DNA of 64,000 bases from Rhodoferax koreense (GTDB lineage: Bacteria; Pseudomonadota; Gammaproteobacteria; Burkholderiales; Burkholderiaceae_C). Positions within the stretch are counted from its first letter, which is position 1. Each line of letters starts with the position of its first letter. Positions 9,005 through 17,722 of this stretch are shown here, piece after piece. Location of the stretch: assembly GCF_001955695.1 (NCBI RefSeq), contig NZ_CP019236.1:744001-808000 (forward strand), given 5' to 3'. The translations under genes were made by a program, and so were the position numbers. The notes below the pieces were generated by a model. That model saw only the letters and a list, made by a program, of their open reading frames with translations. It made no database searches and had not been told where the DNA came from.

Positions 9005-10459
9005 ATGAGTACTTCTTTTGAAGAGATCGTCGCGGAGATACGCGAACTGTATTTATCGGACTCGATCCCCTGGATCATTGGCTACAGCGGCGGTAAGGAT
9101 TCGACTGCGTCATTGCAGTTGGTGTGGTCTGCTGTCGCCTCGCTGCCGCAGGAGAAGCGCGTTAAGCCGATCCACGTGATCAGCACTGACACTTTGGTCG
9201 AGAATCCAGTGATTGCAGCCTGGGTGCACTTGTCGTTGCAGCGGATCAACATCTCCGCGCAGCAGCAAGGCCTGAACATCACTGCCCACAAGCTCACTCC
9301 ATCCCTCGAAAACCGCTTTTGGGTCAACCTGATCGGCAAGGGCTATCCAGCGCCGCGACCCAAGTTTCGCTGGTGCACGGACCGACTCAAGATCAGCGCA
9401 TCGACGACATTCATCCAGGAGTTGTCCGAAAACAATGGCGAGGCCATCTTGGTTCTGGGGCAGCGGCGGGGCGAGAGCCAAGCGCGCGACAAAGTGATGG
9501 ACCAGTACAAAAGCAGCACGCGTGCTCGCCTAAGCAAAAACAAGGACCCGAGGCTCTCCCGGGTGTGGGTCTATCCTCCTATCGAAAGTTGGACCAGCGA
9601 TGACGTTTGGGAATATCTGATCACGCAGCCGAATCCTTGGGGTATCGACAATCAGGAACTCTTCGCCATTTATCGCGGTGCCACACCAGATGCGGAGTGC
9701 CCAATCGTCGTTGACACGTCGACTCCAAGCTGCGGTGACAGCCGTTTCGGATGCTATGTTTGCACGATGGTCACGCAAGACAAGTCAATGCAGGCCATGA
9801 TTCAGAACGACGAGCAAAAGCAATGGATGCAGCCCATCCTGGATTTCCGGAACAAGCATCTCGCCATTGAGGATCGATCGTTGCGCGACTTCCGCAGGAT
9901 GAATGGCAGGCTCACTGTTTTTCACGGCGAGCTTGTACACGGACCTTATACACAAGACCATCGCAAGTTGCTTCTGACGCAACTGCTGGAAACGCAGAAA
10001 CTTGTCCAGAAAGCGGACGAAGCACAGGGGTCAAATCTCATCGAGCTGATCTCAATTGAGGAGCTTGAGGAAATCAGACGACTGTGGGTAGAGGAAAAAG
10101 GGGAGATTGAAGACTTCGTCCCCAGCATCTACGCAGGTGTCTTCGGCATCCCCTATCCCGGCAAGGACCTTGAGCAATCGCCACTAGACGCGCACGACCT
10201 GAAGCTTCTGGAAGATGTCGCATCGGAAGTGGATCCGGATGCATCGTCAGAGCTCTACAAACTGACGCGATCTCTTCTTGCCACACAGTTCCAGACGATC
10301 GAATCCCACAAACGGTCAAAGCATCTTGATCGCCTTGAAGAGGTGCTGCATCACTATGCCTTTCGCAATGAGGGCGAAGCACTCCAATTCGCGTTGGCAA
10401 GTCAGAAGGGTGAAGCTGGCGGTGCCAACGATGCAGACACAAACGGACTGGTTGCGTAG
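9005..10459 (+). CDS. dndC: DndC, ATP-pyrophosphatase/PAPS-reductase-like sulfurtransferase
   Basis: A 484-residue protein. The PP-loop nucleotide-binding motif SGGKDS is at residues 28-33. A W-C-T-D-R-L-K motif lies at about 123-129, and a cysteine cluster (C232, C243, C250 and C253, within PSCGDSRFGCYVCTMV) fits an iron-sulfur cluster site. In Dnd systems DndC activates the DNA backbone or carries sulfur using ATP, receiving sulfur from a cysteine desulfurase. It lies directly after dndB without a gap and three bases before dndD. Length and motifs are those of the family; nothing is missing. The desulfurase DndA is absent from the window. Confidence 0.96.
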   Translation: MSTSFEEIVAEIRELYLSDSIPWIIGYSGGKDSTASLQLVWSAVASLPQEKRVKPIHVISTDTLVENPVIAAWVHLSLQRINISAQQQGLNITAHKLTPSLENRFWVNLIGKGYPAPRPKFRWCTDRLKISASTTFIQELSENNGEAILVLGQRRGESQARDKVMDQYKSSTRARLSKNKDPRLSRVWVYPPIESWTSDDVWEYLITQPNPWGIDNQELFAIYRGATPDAECPIVVDTSTPSCGDSRFGCYVCTMVTQDKSMQAMIQNDEQKQWMQPILDFRNKHLAIEDRSLRDFRRMNGRLTVFHGELVHGPYTQDHRKLLLTQLLETQKLVQKADEAQGSNLIELISIEELEEIRRLWVEEKGEIEDFVPSIYAGVFGIPYPGKDLEQSPLDAHDLKLLEDVASEVDPDASSELYKLTRSLLATQFQTIESHKRSKHLDRLEEVLHHYAFRNEGEALQFALASQKGEAGGANDADTNGLVA

Positions 10460-10462
10460 ACG

Positions 10463-12448
10463 ATGGCAAAGCTAACAATCTTAAGCATTTCGGTCGAGAA
10501 TCTCGGTCCTTTCAAGGAGCGGCAGACCCTCGAGCTCCGTGTCACCGGCCGTCGTCCAGTCATTCTGGTGAAGGCACTCAACGGTAGTGGCAAGACAACC
10601 TTGCTTACAGCGCTTCAGGTCGGGCTGTATGGCCATAAAGCAATCAGCGGGATGAAGCGCACCGAGTACGAGCAGCTGATGCTTGGGATGCAACGCAAGG
10701 ACGCCGTTGGGAACAGTTCCGTAGAGGTTTTGGTTTTGGTGGAGATCGGCGGCGCGCCGCGCACCTTGACCGTTCGCCGGGAGTGGCGTCGAAAGGGATC
10801 TGACCTCATCGAGAGCTTGAGCATCTTTGAGGACGGCAGCAAGGATCTGATTTTCTCCGACACCTGGGATGAATTTATCGGATCAATTCTTCCGGCCGAG
10901 CTGGTCCAGCTTTTTCTCTTCGACGGGGAAAAAATTGAGGCTCTCGCCAATCCAGAACGACTCCCTGATCTGCTAAGACGGGCGACTGAGGTGTTCCTGG
11001 GTATCGGCGGCATTGAAGCCCTCGGGGGTGATCTGAAAGCACTGGAGCGTCGCTCCATGCTGAAGAACAAGGACTCGTCTGCCGAGTTCGAATCTGCCAG
11101 AGCAAACGTTGCCTCTTGGGAAGATCAAGAGCAATCGCTCGCGAACGAGCTTGGAAACTCAATCCAGGCGCAGGCGTCCGCGAAGAACGTAGTCGAACAG
11201 GCTCAGCGTGCCCTGAGCAAGTACACAGCCGAAGCGCAGCGGCGAGGGCTTGCCGCCTATGAGCAAGCTGCCAGCATTCGACACACAGTAGTTGTGAGCC
11301 AGAAGGAATCAGAAGCCGCTCGAAGCGCCCTGGCCGAAGTACTTTCGGACCCTGTCCTTCCCATGGTGTGGTTGCCGAGCCTTTGGCAACGCTATATCGA
11401 GAGCTGGGAAGCCGATCAACATTCGCGCCACTCCAAGTTATTGGCCCAAGAATTTAAGAAACGGGATCAGCGCCTCGTTGCCGCAATGGCCCAGAAGCTC
11501 CCGAAAAATGCGACGGATGCCTTCCGCCAAGCACTAGCGGAGGACCTACAGCAATTCTCTTCAAAACGGCCAAGCAACCAACCGACACTCCAGGACGCTC
11601 CACCCAAAGAGGCAGAACGCCAGATGGAAGATGGAAAGAAGCGACTCCGGCAAGCACTTGATCGATTGGCTGCAACGCGGGAAGACCTCGATCGGGCGGA
11701 GCAGCAGATCGGGCAGATTCCGGCTGAGGAACAGATTGCGACTATCCTCAAATCCTTGCAGGAGCGAACCAAGGAAGCTACTGCTGCAGAAGCCCAGCTT
11801 GCCGCGATCACCACGCGCATTGAGGAACTACAGACAAATCTCATCCATGTGCGAGCGCGACTGGGTGGAGCACAGGAGCGCCTCACGACCGAGTTTCGCG
11901 ATCGTTCCTTGGAAGCGAAGGGACTCGAAGCCTCCATACGCGCCCGAAAGGCGCTGCTTCTTTTTAAGGATAAGTTGCTAGCCTCCAAGGCCCAGTGGCT
12001 GTCGGAGATGATCACGAACGAGTTTCGCAATCTTCTTCGGAAGCGCAATCTTGTTTCAAAGGTCTTGGTCGATCCAGTGTCCTATCAGGTATCCATAGAG
12101 GATGGGAAAGGCCAGGAGCTTTCGATGGACAGGCTTTCGGCTGGAGAACGACAACTCCTTGCTATCTCGGTCCTCAGCGCGCTCATCAAGGAAAGAAAGG
12201 GCGGAAGATTTCCCGTCGTGGTCGATACCCCGCTTGCGAGGCTCGACCAAGAGCATCGTTCATCCTTGATCAAGCGTTTTTTTGCGACCGTGTCGCATCA
12301 AGTCGTCGTGCTGTCGACTGACCAGGAGGTCGACGGCATTGCTTACGACACCTTGAAGCCATACACCAATTCTGAGTATTCGCTGGATTACGACGATGGT
12401 GTCGGGTCCACCACCATCAACAAGACCACGGCCGAGAACTTCGCGTAA
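10463..12448 (+). CDS. dndD: DndD, SMC/Rad50-like ATPase of phosphorothioation
   Basis: A 661-residue ABC/SMC-type ATPase. Walker A is LNGSGKTT at residues 39-46, a conserved FDGEKIE is at 153-159, a long coiled-coil middle (about 190-500) follows, the signature LSAGERQ is at about 558-564, and Walker B VVVDTP at about 585-590. DndD is thought to alter DNA structure or supply energy while sulfur is inserted. I see no cysteine in the whole chain, so it has no zinc hook. It starts three bases after dndC and its stop overlaps the dndE start (TAATG). A related but different ATPase is encoded on the opposite strand at 13294-15375. Confidence 0.95.
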   Translation: MAKLTILSISVENLGPFKERQTLELRVTGRRPVILVKALNGSGKTTLLTALQVGLYGHKAISGMKRTEYEQLMLGMQRKDAVGNSSVEVLVLVEIGGAPRTLTVRREWRRKGSDLIESLSIFEDGSKDLIFSDTWDEFIGSILPAELVQLFLFDGEKIEALANPERLPDLLRRATEVFLGIGGIEALGGDLKALERRSMLKNKDSSAEFESARANVASWEDQEQSLANELGNSIQAQASAKNVVEQAQRALSKYTAEAQRRGLAAYEQAASIRHTVVVSQKESEAARSALAEVLSDPVLPMVWLPSLWQRYIESWEADQHSRHSKLLAQEFKKRDQRLVAAMAQKLPKNATDAFRQALAEDLQQFSSKRPSNQPTLQDAPPKEAERQMEDGKKRLRQALDRLAATREDLDRAEQQIGQIPAEEQIATILKSLQERTKEATAAEAQLAAITTRIEELQTNLIHVRARLGGAQERLTTEFRDRSLEAKGLEASIRARKALLLFKDKLLASKAQWLSEMITNEFRNLLRKRNLVSKVLVDPVSYQVSIEDGKGQELSMDRLSAGERQLLAISVLSALIKERKGGRFPVVVDTPLARLDQEHRSSLIKRFFATVSHQVVVLSTDQEVDGIAYDTLKPYTNSEYSLDYDDGVGSTTINKTTAENFA

Positions 12449-12828
12449 TGGATCGAATCAGACTAAATGCGTCCGCAAAGAATCAGTTGGCGACTTTGAA
12501 GCGACGGACGGGAATCGAACACAACAACGCGTTATGCCGACACGCGTTATGCATCTCGCTGGCCAACCCGTCTGTGCCGCCGCTCGAGTCCTTCTCCTTT
12601 GGCGGAGGCATCGAAATAGATTGGCGCACCCTAACCGGCGGCCAAGACGCGCTTTACCTGAACCTCTTGGCCGTTCGAATCTTGTCCGAGGGCAAAAAGG
12701 TGAGCGAAGAGGTTGTTCGGCAGACGTTCATCCAGCATGTGCACCGGGGGCTTTCATACCTCGTTAGTAGGCGGGAGGACGACTTGCTTGTCGAGCTCGC
12801 GAAATCGCTGGAAGCCATCGCGAACTGA
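12448..12828 (+). CDS. dndE: DndE, DNA-binding subunit of phosphorothioation
   Basis: A 126-residue protein beginning MDRIRLNASAKNQLATLKRR, followed by TGIEHNNALCRHALCISLAN and a central FGGGIEIDWRTLTGGQDALY; the end is helical (LSYLVSRREDDLLVELAKSL). DndE is a small, helical, DNA-binding protein, required in known systems for modification together with DndC and DndD. Its ATG overlaps the dndD stop by one base, the classic translational coupling within this operon. It is the last gene of the + strand operon and ends only 14 bases from the end of the convergent gene 12843-13301. Confidence 0.94.
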   Translation: MDRIRLNASAKNQLATLKRRTGIEHNNALCRHALCISLANPSVPPLESFSFGGGIEIDWRTLTGGQDALYLNLLAVRILSEGKKVSEEVVRQTFIQHVHRGLSYLVSRREDDLLVELAKSLEAIAN

Positions 12829-12842
12829 CGCGCGTGCAGTGG

Positions 12843-13301
12843 TCAGATTTTTAGCTTCGAGAGGTCGAATGTTGGCGTGTCAACGCTATCTCGTTTTCTT
12901 GTGTCGCTCACCATGAGCAGGATGGCCTGACTGAAGTCGACCTGCCCCTTGGTTTCTTCCGCAAGGATTGAAAGTCCGCCATTGGCAAACTCTTCAAACA
13001 CCAGTGAGCGCTTGGCAATCATCTCATCGGAGTCTTCCAGAATCGTCGCTGACTGCTCCGCTTGAACAGCTAGCAGGTTGATCAATGTGTCATAGCCCTG
13101 GCGATCAAAGACATCCTGTCGGATCGGCTCCGCAAGCGAATCCGGAAGCGGCTCCCGCCGTCCTCTCGCAGCTCCCAGAGCTGCCGAGAAGGCAATTACG
13201 TCGGCCTGCAATTTGAACGGCCCAGTCCCGTCGTCCACGGAAAGAAATTTTCGGATGAGCTCCTGCTTGTCTCTTGCAAAGCGGATGCGTCGTTCAACCA
13301 T
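12843..13301 (-). CDS. Small Dnd-associated protein (resembles dnd_assoc_4)
   Basis: A 152-residue protein starting MVERRIRFARDKQELIRKFL. It continues with ADVIAFSAALGAARGRREPL, SLAEPIRQDVFDRQGYDTLI and LVFEEFANGGLSILAEETKG. This resembles a family I recall as phosphorothioation-associated protein 4, present only beside dnd genes; its biochemical role is unknown. The ATG (13301) overlaps the end of the SMC-like gene by eight bases (ATGGTTGA), and GGGAG lies just upstream, so it is translationally coupled to it. It is the last gene of the - strand block and is convergent with dndE. An open frame extends ten codons further upstream, less likely the true start. Confidence 0.75.
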   Translation of the reverse strand: MVERRIRFARDKQELIRKFLSVDDGTGPFKLQADVIAFSAALGAARGRREPLPDSLAEPIRQDVFDRQGYDTLINLLAVQAEQSATILEDSDEMIAKRSLVFEEFANGGLSILAEETKGQVDFSQAILLMVSDTRKRDSVDTPTFDLSKLKI

Positions 13302-15375
13302 TGCTGATCTCCCGGATGATCGAATACTCAAATTCGTTGGCGCTCTTCACGACCAACGGGTAAGAATGACCGCGTATATCGATCAGTTCTGATGGGATAT
13401 CGCTCTTCGTCGTACAGTATTCAATTACGTATGCCTTGCCAGCTCGACTCGCCAAAGCGTTGGCAACTTCTCCGTTCCACTGGGTTGGCGTGACCATCAG
13501 GATTACCTGATCTGCAAGTGCTGTGATCTTGTCTGCAACTTGGGTGCGATAAGCGGATCCCAAGCTCCCAAACGGAGAGTCCATCACAATTGGATAGGTA
13601 CTCGCCTCAGGTCCGGGCAACTTCTCTTTGTTACGGGTGAAATCTCTCGCGACGTCAATGACGGCTCCGATGAACGCGAGGCTCAGGATTTGATTCTCGC
13701 CTTGAGAGGCAGCGACCGGTAGCGCGGTTCCGCCGGCGGATTCCAGTAGTCGAAGGGCGTAGGTCTCGGTGACCTCGGGGACATAGGGTGTATACGAAAT
13801 CTTTGCGAACAGGCTTCGTACCTTCTCTGTCAAGGTGCGCCTGAACGTGCTCTCGAAGAGGCCTCTCGATTCCTGAAGGCGCGAGATCGCGTCCAAGGTC
13901 GCCTGCAGGCGCCTTTGCGCCAACTGCTGCTTACCCTCGCTTTGCTCACTCTTACGCAGTTCAAGCAAGATAAGACGGAGGTCTTCTTCGTGGCGACGGC
14001 GGTCGTTCTTCGCGCTGCCGATTTCCTGATTCGCCTGCTCAATAGCTTCTACGGTGGCCTCAAACTGAGCTTCGAGATCCTTGACGCCCTCCTGCGGGCT
14101 TAGCCGCAGCCTTTGTCCAATGTCTTCCAGCTCTGTCTGAATGCGACTGATCTCTTCGCGATCAGCCGCAATCCTTCGCTGCTGCGCATCACTTTGATCC
14201 CAGAAGTTTTCTTGTTGCGTTCGCAGCTGTCTAACCTCTCCCCCCATACGGATCGCCTTTTCCTCAACTTGCGCCAGACCCGCTTTGTCTTTCCAGCGTT
14301 CCACAGCTTCACGTGCACTGCGCGACTCATTCATGTCTAGCGAACGCTCACAAATGCATGTGTACTTGCCAAGCAGATCATCAACGAACTGCCTTTTGAT
14401 CCCGGCGGGTAGTTCGCCCTTCGCGCGCAGACTCTCAATCAGATCTAAGAAATTCTGACTTGGCCCGGACAGAAACGCCTTGTAGGCATCTGCATTCAGA
14501 AGAGCGCTCAGCTGGCTTTTTGCGGCGGTCATGGTGTCCGTTGCGCGCTCCAAGTCTGTCTCGAGCTGCTCGCGCCGCTGTTGGTCGACCTTGACCTCAT
14601 CAAGCTTTGATAAGCGCTGTTTGAGTTCCTTCTGTCGCTCACGTTGCCCAACGAGGTTCTTGGTGGCCTGATCTGAGCGCGCCTCTACCCTCGCCAACTG
14701 TTCTTCGATGCCGGCCTTGCGCTGGAGAATCTCCTTTGTCGCGGCGTCACCCACTTGCTCAAGCTCCTTTTCAAGCGTCTTCCTCGCAGCACCGAGATGC
14801 CGCACCGCACGCTCAATCACCTCCAATCCGAGCAACTTCTTCGTCGCATTGGCGATGTCGTTCTGTTCTTCTCCCGAGGGTTGCACGATCCGCTCGATAC
14901 GTTCGCCGTCAAAAAAGAAGTATGTGTGTAAGTCTCTTGGAAGTACTCTTCCGATCACATCCGCAGTGTTGGTTTCCACTTTCCACTTACCATCCTCTGC
15001 AGCCCACATAAGGGTGGTAAGGGGTGGGCCTTTGGATACCAAGTCCCCGTCATCCCCCTTTACCGCTTGCACCAACTTTTTCAACAAGTACTGGCGTCCC
15101 AAGTGTTCGAACTTGATCTGCACCCACGCGTCTATCGTCGCACCAGGCGCAGACTCGCGAATTGCTCTCTTATTGATGATCTGGTCTTCGAAGAGAAAGC
15201 CCTTGCTGACTGAGTCGTACATTGCCCATGTGAACGAGTTGAGCACAGCGGTTTTACCGGCTCCGTTCGACCCATACAGGACTGTGACATTACCCTGGCC
15301 AGTCGCAAACTTGACTGGTGGCGTTTGTCCGTAGAACTGGCGAAAGTTGTTAAGCTGAAGTTCTAGGAGAATCAT
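13294..15375 (-). CDS. SMC/Rad50-like ATPase, DndD paralogue in the restriction block
   Basis: A 693-residue ATPase. Walker A GSNGAGKT is at residues 35-42, FDGERIE at 155-161, a long coiled coil at about 190-530, a CIC motif (C340 and C342, in KYTCICERSLD) near the middle, the signature SQGENQILSLA at about 557, and Walker B YPIVMDSPFG near 595-604. The FDGE(K/R)IE motif in the same position as in dndD, plus the overall layout, shows common ancestry. The CxC in mid coil could be a reduced zinc hook, unlike the cysteine-free DndD here. An AAGGAGGTG site before the ATG at 15375 supports the start. It overlaps both neighbours and should act with the helicase and nuclease genes, probably as DNA-sensing or DNA-clamping ATPase. 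Confidence 0.85.
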   Translation of the reverse strand: MILLELQLNNFRQFYGQTPPVKFATGQGNVTVLYGSNGAGKTAVLNSFTWAMYDSVSKGFLFEDQIINKRAIRESAPGATIDAWVQIKFEHLGRQYLLKKLVQAVKGDDGDLVSKGPPLTTLMWAAEDGKWKVETNTADVIGRVLPRDLHTYFFFDGERIERIVQPSGEEQNDIANATKKLLGLEVIERAVRHLGAARKTLEKELEQVGDAATKEILQRKAGIEEQLARVEARSDQATKNLVGQRERQKELKQRLSKLDEVKVDQQRREQLETDLERATDTMTAAKSQLSALLNADAYKAFLSGPSQNFLDLIESLRAKGELPAGIKRQFVDDLLGKYTCICERSLDMNESRSAREAVERWKDKAGLAQVEEKAIRMGGEVRQLRTQQENFWDQSDAQQRRIAADREEISRIQTELEDIGQRLRLSPQEGVKDLEAQFEATVEAIEQANQEIGSAKNDRRRHEEDLRLILLELRKSEQSEGKQQLAQRRLQATLDAISRLQESRGLFESTFRRTLTEKVRSLFAKISYTPYVPEVTETYALRLLESAGGTALPVAASQGENQILSLAFIGAVIDVARDFTRNKEKLPGPEASTYPIVMDSPFGSLGSAYRTQVADKITALADQVILMVTPTQWNGEVANALASRAGKAYVIEYCTTKSDIPSELIDIRGHSYPLVVKSANEFEYSIIREISNG

Positions 15376-15538
15376 TCACCACCTCCTTGATAATTCTGAG
15401 AATGTCGTCATTGATATGCGGACGTTCCAGATAGAGGCGCTCGGCCTCAAGCTTCAAAACTCTGGTAATTATTCCTCGCACCTCCGCAGGGTCACGCCGC
15501 AGTGGCTCCATCGGATCGATTGCTTTTTCTTCTTCCAT
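15350..15538 (-). CDS. 62-residue protein between helicase and SMC-like ATPase
   Basis: A small helical protein: MEEEKAIDPMEPLRRDPAEV, RGIITRVLKLEAERLYLERP, HINDDILRIIKEVVND and a short tail. It starts ten bases after the helicase stop, and its end overlaps the SMC-like gene by 26 bases, so it is part of the same transcript and coupled to translation of the ATPase. Such overlap, together with regular helical spacing, argues for a real gene. No family is recognised. It may be a bridging or regulatory subunit linking helicase and ATPase; this is inference from position only. Confidence 0.7.
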   Translation of the reverse strand: MEEEKAIDPMEPLRRDPAEVRGIITRVLKLEAERLYLERPHINDDILRIIKEVVNDSPRTSA

Positions 15539-15548
15539 ACTTTCCTCT

Positions 15549-17642
15549 TTAGAGATCCATCAGGTTGAACTTCTTTTGGAGAGGCAAGATTTTCGCGCGT
15601 GCCTCACCGGAATTGATCGCGAGATCTGCAAACTCCACGAATCGGACTAGCTCTTTGCGAAGCAGGCTACGCTCCGATTCGCCGACGACGCCCTCTTCGG
15701 GCGGGACAACGACCATGTCATAAACGACTGCAGCGTCTTTGCCTGGGGCGCGTCGAAGAACGCGCCCCCGCCGTTGGATGAACTGCCGGGGATTGCTGCT
15801 ACTGGCCAAGATAATTGCAGTCTGAATAGAGGGAATATCGACGCCTTCATCGAGGCAACGGATTGCGACAAGGCCCTGCAGGGTCCCATCATCGATTCCC
15901 TTGCGCAGAACTTCGCGTTGGTCGAGATTCTCATCGGCCGTGTACTTCGACACGCGCATCCCCAAATCGCTTCCCAGCAAGCGCATCGCTTCGTCAACTT
16001 GCCGCGCAACTCCTAAGTCAGTTTCCGTTTCCACCGTTCCGTCGCCGCAGTAAACGAGAAAATGACTTTGCCCTTGGAGGGTCGACGAGAACAACTGCGT
16101 GAGTGCCACCAGTTTGTTGCGGGCAGATGCAACCAGTCTTCCTCGCTCAAGCAGTTGGAACTTCAACGAAGTTGACTCCGCGTCGGCATTCCACAGTTTC
16201 GCGATCTTGGCGCTGATCTCCAGATACCGCTTGCGCTCGTCGTCGTCCAGCTCAATGAGAATTGGAACGTACCTGTAAGGCACCAGTACGCCTTTATTCA
16301 GCGCCATCTTGAGCGTGAACTTCGGCTCTATGACCGGACCAAAATAGTTGAATATTCGAGCAGTTCCCTCAAGATCGAACCACCGTTCGGGCGTGGCCGA
16401 AAGCCCCAGTCTCAAAGTAATTTTTTCGGGAAGAGCCGAAGCGAGGTTCTCTGAACCCAGGTTATGCACTTCATCACCAACAATGAAGGTCGTGGCAGGG
16501 AAGTACCGCAGCCGGCTTTGAAAGGAATCAGAAGAGAAGGTGCTGTTGGTTGTCAGCACGCACATGAATTTGCGCGTTCCACTATGCACGTCGTTCAGCT
16601 GTGCGGTCAATCGCTCGGCCCATCGATTGATGGACTCGAATGCCAGCAGAGGGTCAAAGCCAAAGCTCTCTGCCTCCCTGCACCACTGCTGAACAAGATG
16701 TCTGTATGGGCAGACAACGATAAGGGCTTGCAGCCCCATTTGTTCATAAAGCCGCACAGCCGCGGCGAGGGCGGTGATTGTTTTGCCCGCGCCGGTGGCC
16801 ATTTGCAGGACACCCTTTCCCCCTGCTGCTACCCAGTTGCGAATTCCGAGCAACTGATGATCCTGCAATCGGATAGTCTCGGGAATTTGCGGGCTGCGCG
16901 GTCCGCGCTTGGTACGACGTACCTGCTCTTCGTCAGGATCGAATTCTGGAGGCTGGTCCCGGCGAAATTTCGCCAATACCTCTTTCGCGATCTCGGTGAA
17001 GTCCTCCACCAAGAGGGCCGGATTACCAGGTGCGCCGGCCCACAAGTCATCGAAGTCAGCAGCCTTCGCCCTCGTACGGCCATGTGGGTCATCCCATGAC
17101 CAATACACGTCGATCGATTCAAAGTTTGAGACCAACCCGCCAGTGGTTTCGTTCTGTGAACCCGTGAATGCGATCATCGCGCCAGACGAGTCTTCGAAGA
17201 CACCAATTTTCTCGTGATAGATGCCCCGGCCTAGCTTCCCGGTGCGGGGGTCGACGCGCAGGGCCAGCTTGATCTCAAGCGCGTTGATCGAAATCAGCCA
17301 GGCCAGTGCATTCAATCGCTCTCGTTCGAGTTCATCCTGGAGTTGCTCAAGCTCAGTTTCGAAAAGCTTGCGAATTCGCTGACCTCGACTTTCGTAGCCC
17401 TTCTCGATGGCTTCGGTGTCCTCGGCAGACAGCTGCGGCGAGGTAATCAGCTGAATTTTCCCTCCCGACTTGATCAACCGTGCGGCGCCGCGCGCGGCGA
17501 GGCTCAACGACCCGCTGGTGAAGTATCCAACCGCACGACGGTACAGCACCGCATTGGTCATGCACGGCACATAGAAGTCATCGACGACGTTCCCCGCGTC
17601 TGATCGATAGGAGATCTTTGGCTTGATGCTCTGGAGGCTCAT
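15549..17642 (-). CDS. Phospholipase-D domain / superfamily 2 helicase fusion
   Basis: A 697-residue protein. Residues 1-230 form a PLD-type domain with H-x-K (H143, K145, in IYHEKIGVF) and GSxNE at 161-165 (FTGSQNETTGGL), the layout of PLD-family nucleases. Residues 255-690 form a superfamily 2 helicase/translocase: Walker A MATGAGKT at 281-288, DEVH at 390-393, LSATP at 414-418 and QRRGRVLR at about 623-630. Fusions of this sort are known next to dnd genes and, as I recall, are described as phosphorothioation-system restriction enzymes. It would move along DNA and cut unmodified invaders. It follows the DUF262 gene by 80 bases and leads into the 62-residue gene. Confidence 0.9.
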   Translation of the reverse strand: MSLQSIKPKISYRSDAGNVVDDFYVPCMTNAVLYRRAVGYFTSGSLSLAARGAARLIKSGGKIQLITSPQLSAEDTEAIEKGYESRGQRIRKLFETELEQLQDELERERLNALAWLISINALEIKLALRVDPRTGKLGRGIYHEKIGVFEDSSGAMIAFTGSQNETTGGLVSNFESIDVYWSWDDPHGRTRAKAADFDDLWAGAPGNPALLVEDFTEIAKEVLAKFRRDQPPEFDPDEEQVRRTKRGPRSPQIPETIRLQDHQLLGIRNWVAAGGKGVLQMATGAGKTITALAAAVRLYEQMGLQALIVVCPYRHLVQQWCREAESFGFDPLLAFESINRWAERLTAQLNDVHSGTRKFMCVLTTNSTFSSDSFQSRLRYFPATTFIVGDEVHNLGSENLASALPEKITLRLGLSATPERWFDLEGTARIFNYFGPVIEPKFTLKMALNKGVLVPYRYVPILIELDDDERKRYLEISAKIAKLWNADAESTSLKFQLLERGRLVASARNKLVALTQLFSSTLQGQSHFLVYCGDGTVETETDLGVARQVDEAMRLLGSDLGMRVSKYTADENLDQREVLRKGIDDGTLQGLVAIRCLDEGVDIPSIQTAIILASSSNPRQFIQRRGRVLRRAPGKDAAVVYDMVVVPPEEGVVGESERSLLRKELVRFVEFADLAINSGEARAKILPLQKKFNLMDL

Positions 17643-17722
17643 GACTAGCCAAGCCCTGCAGCTTCTACGCTGGTGAGCCCGATACCGTGGATCCGTTGGT
17701 CATGGCCGTACTTCATGACGGT

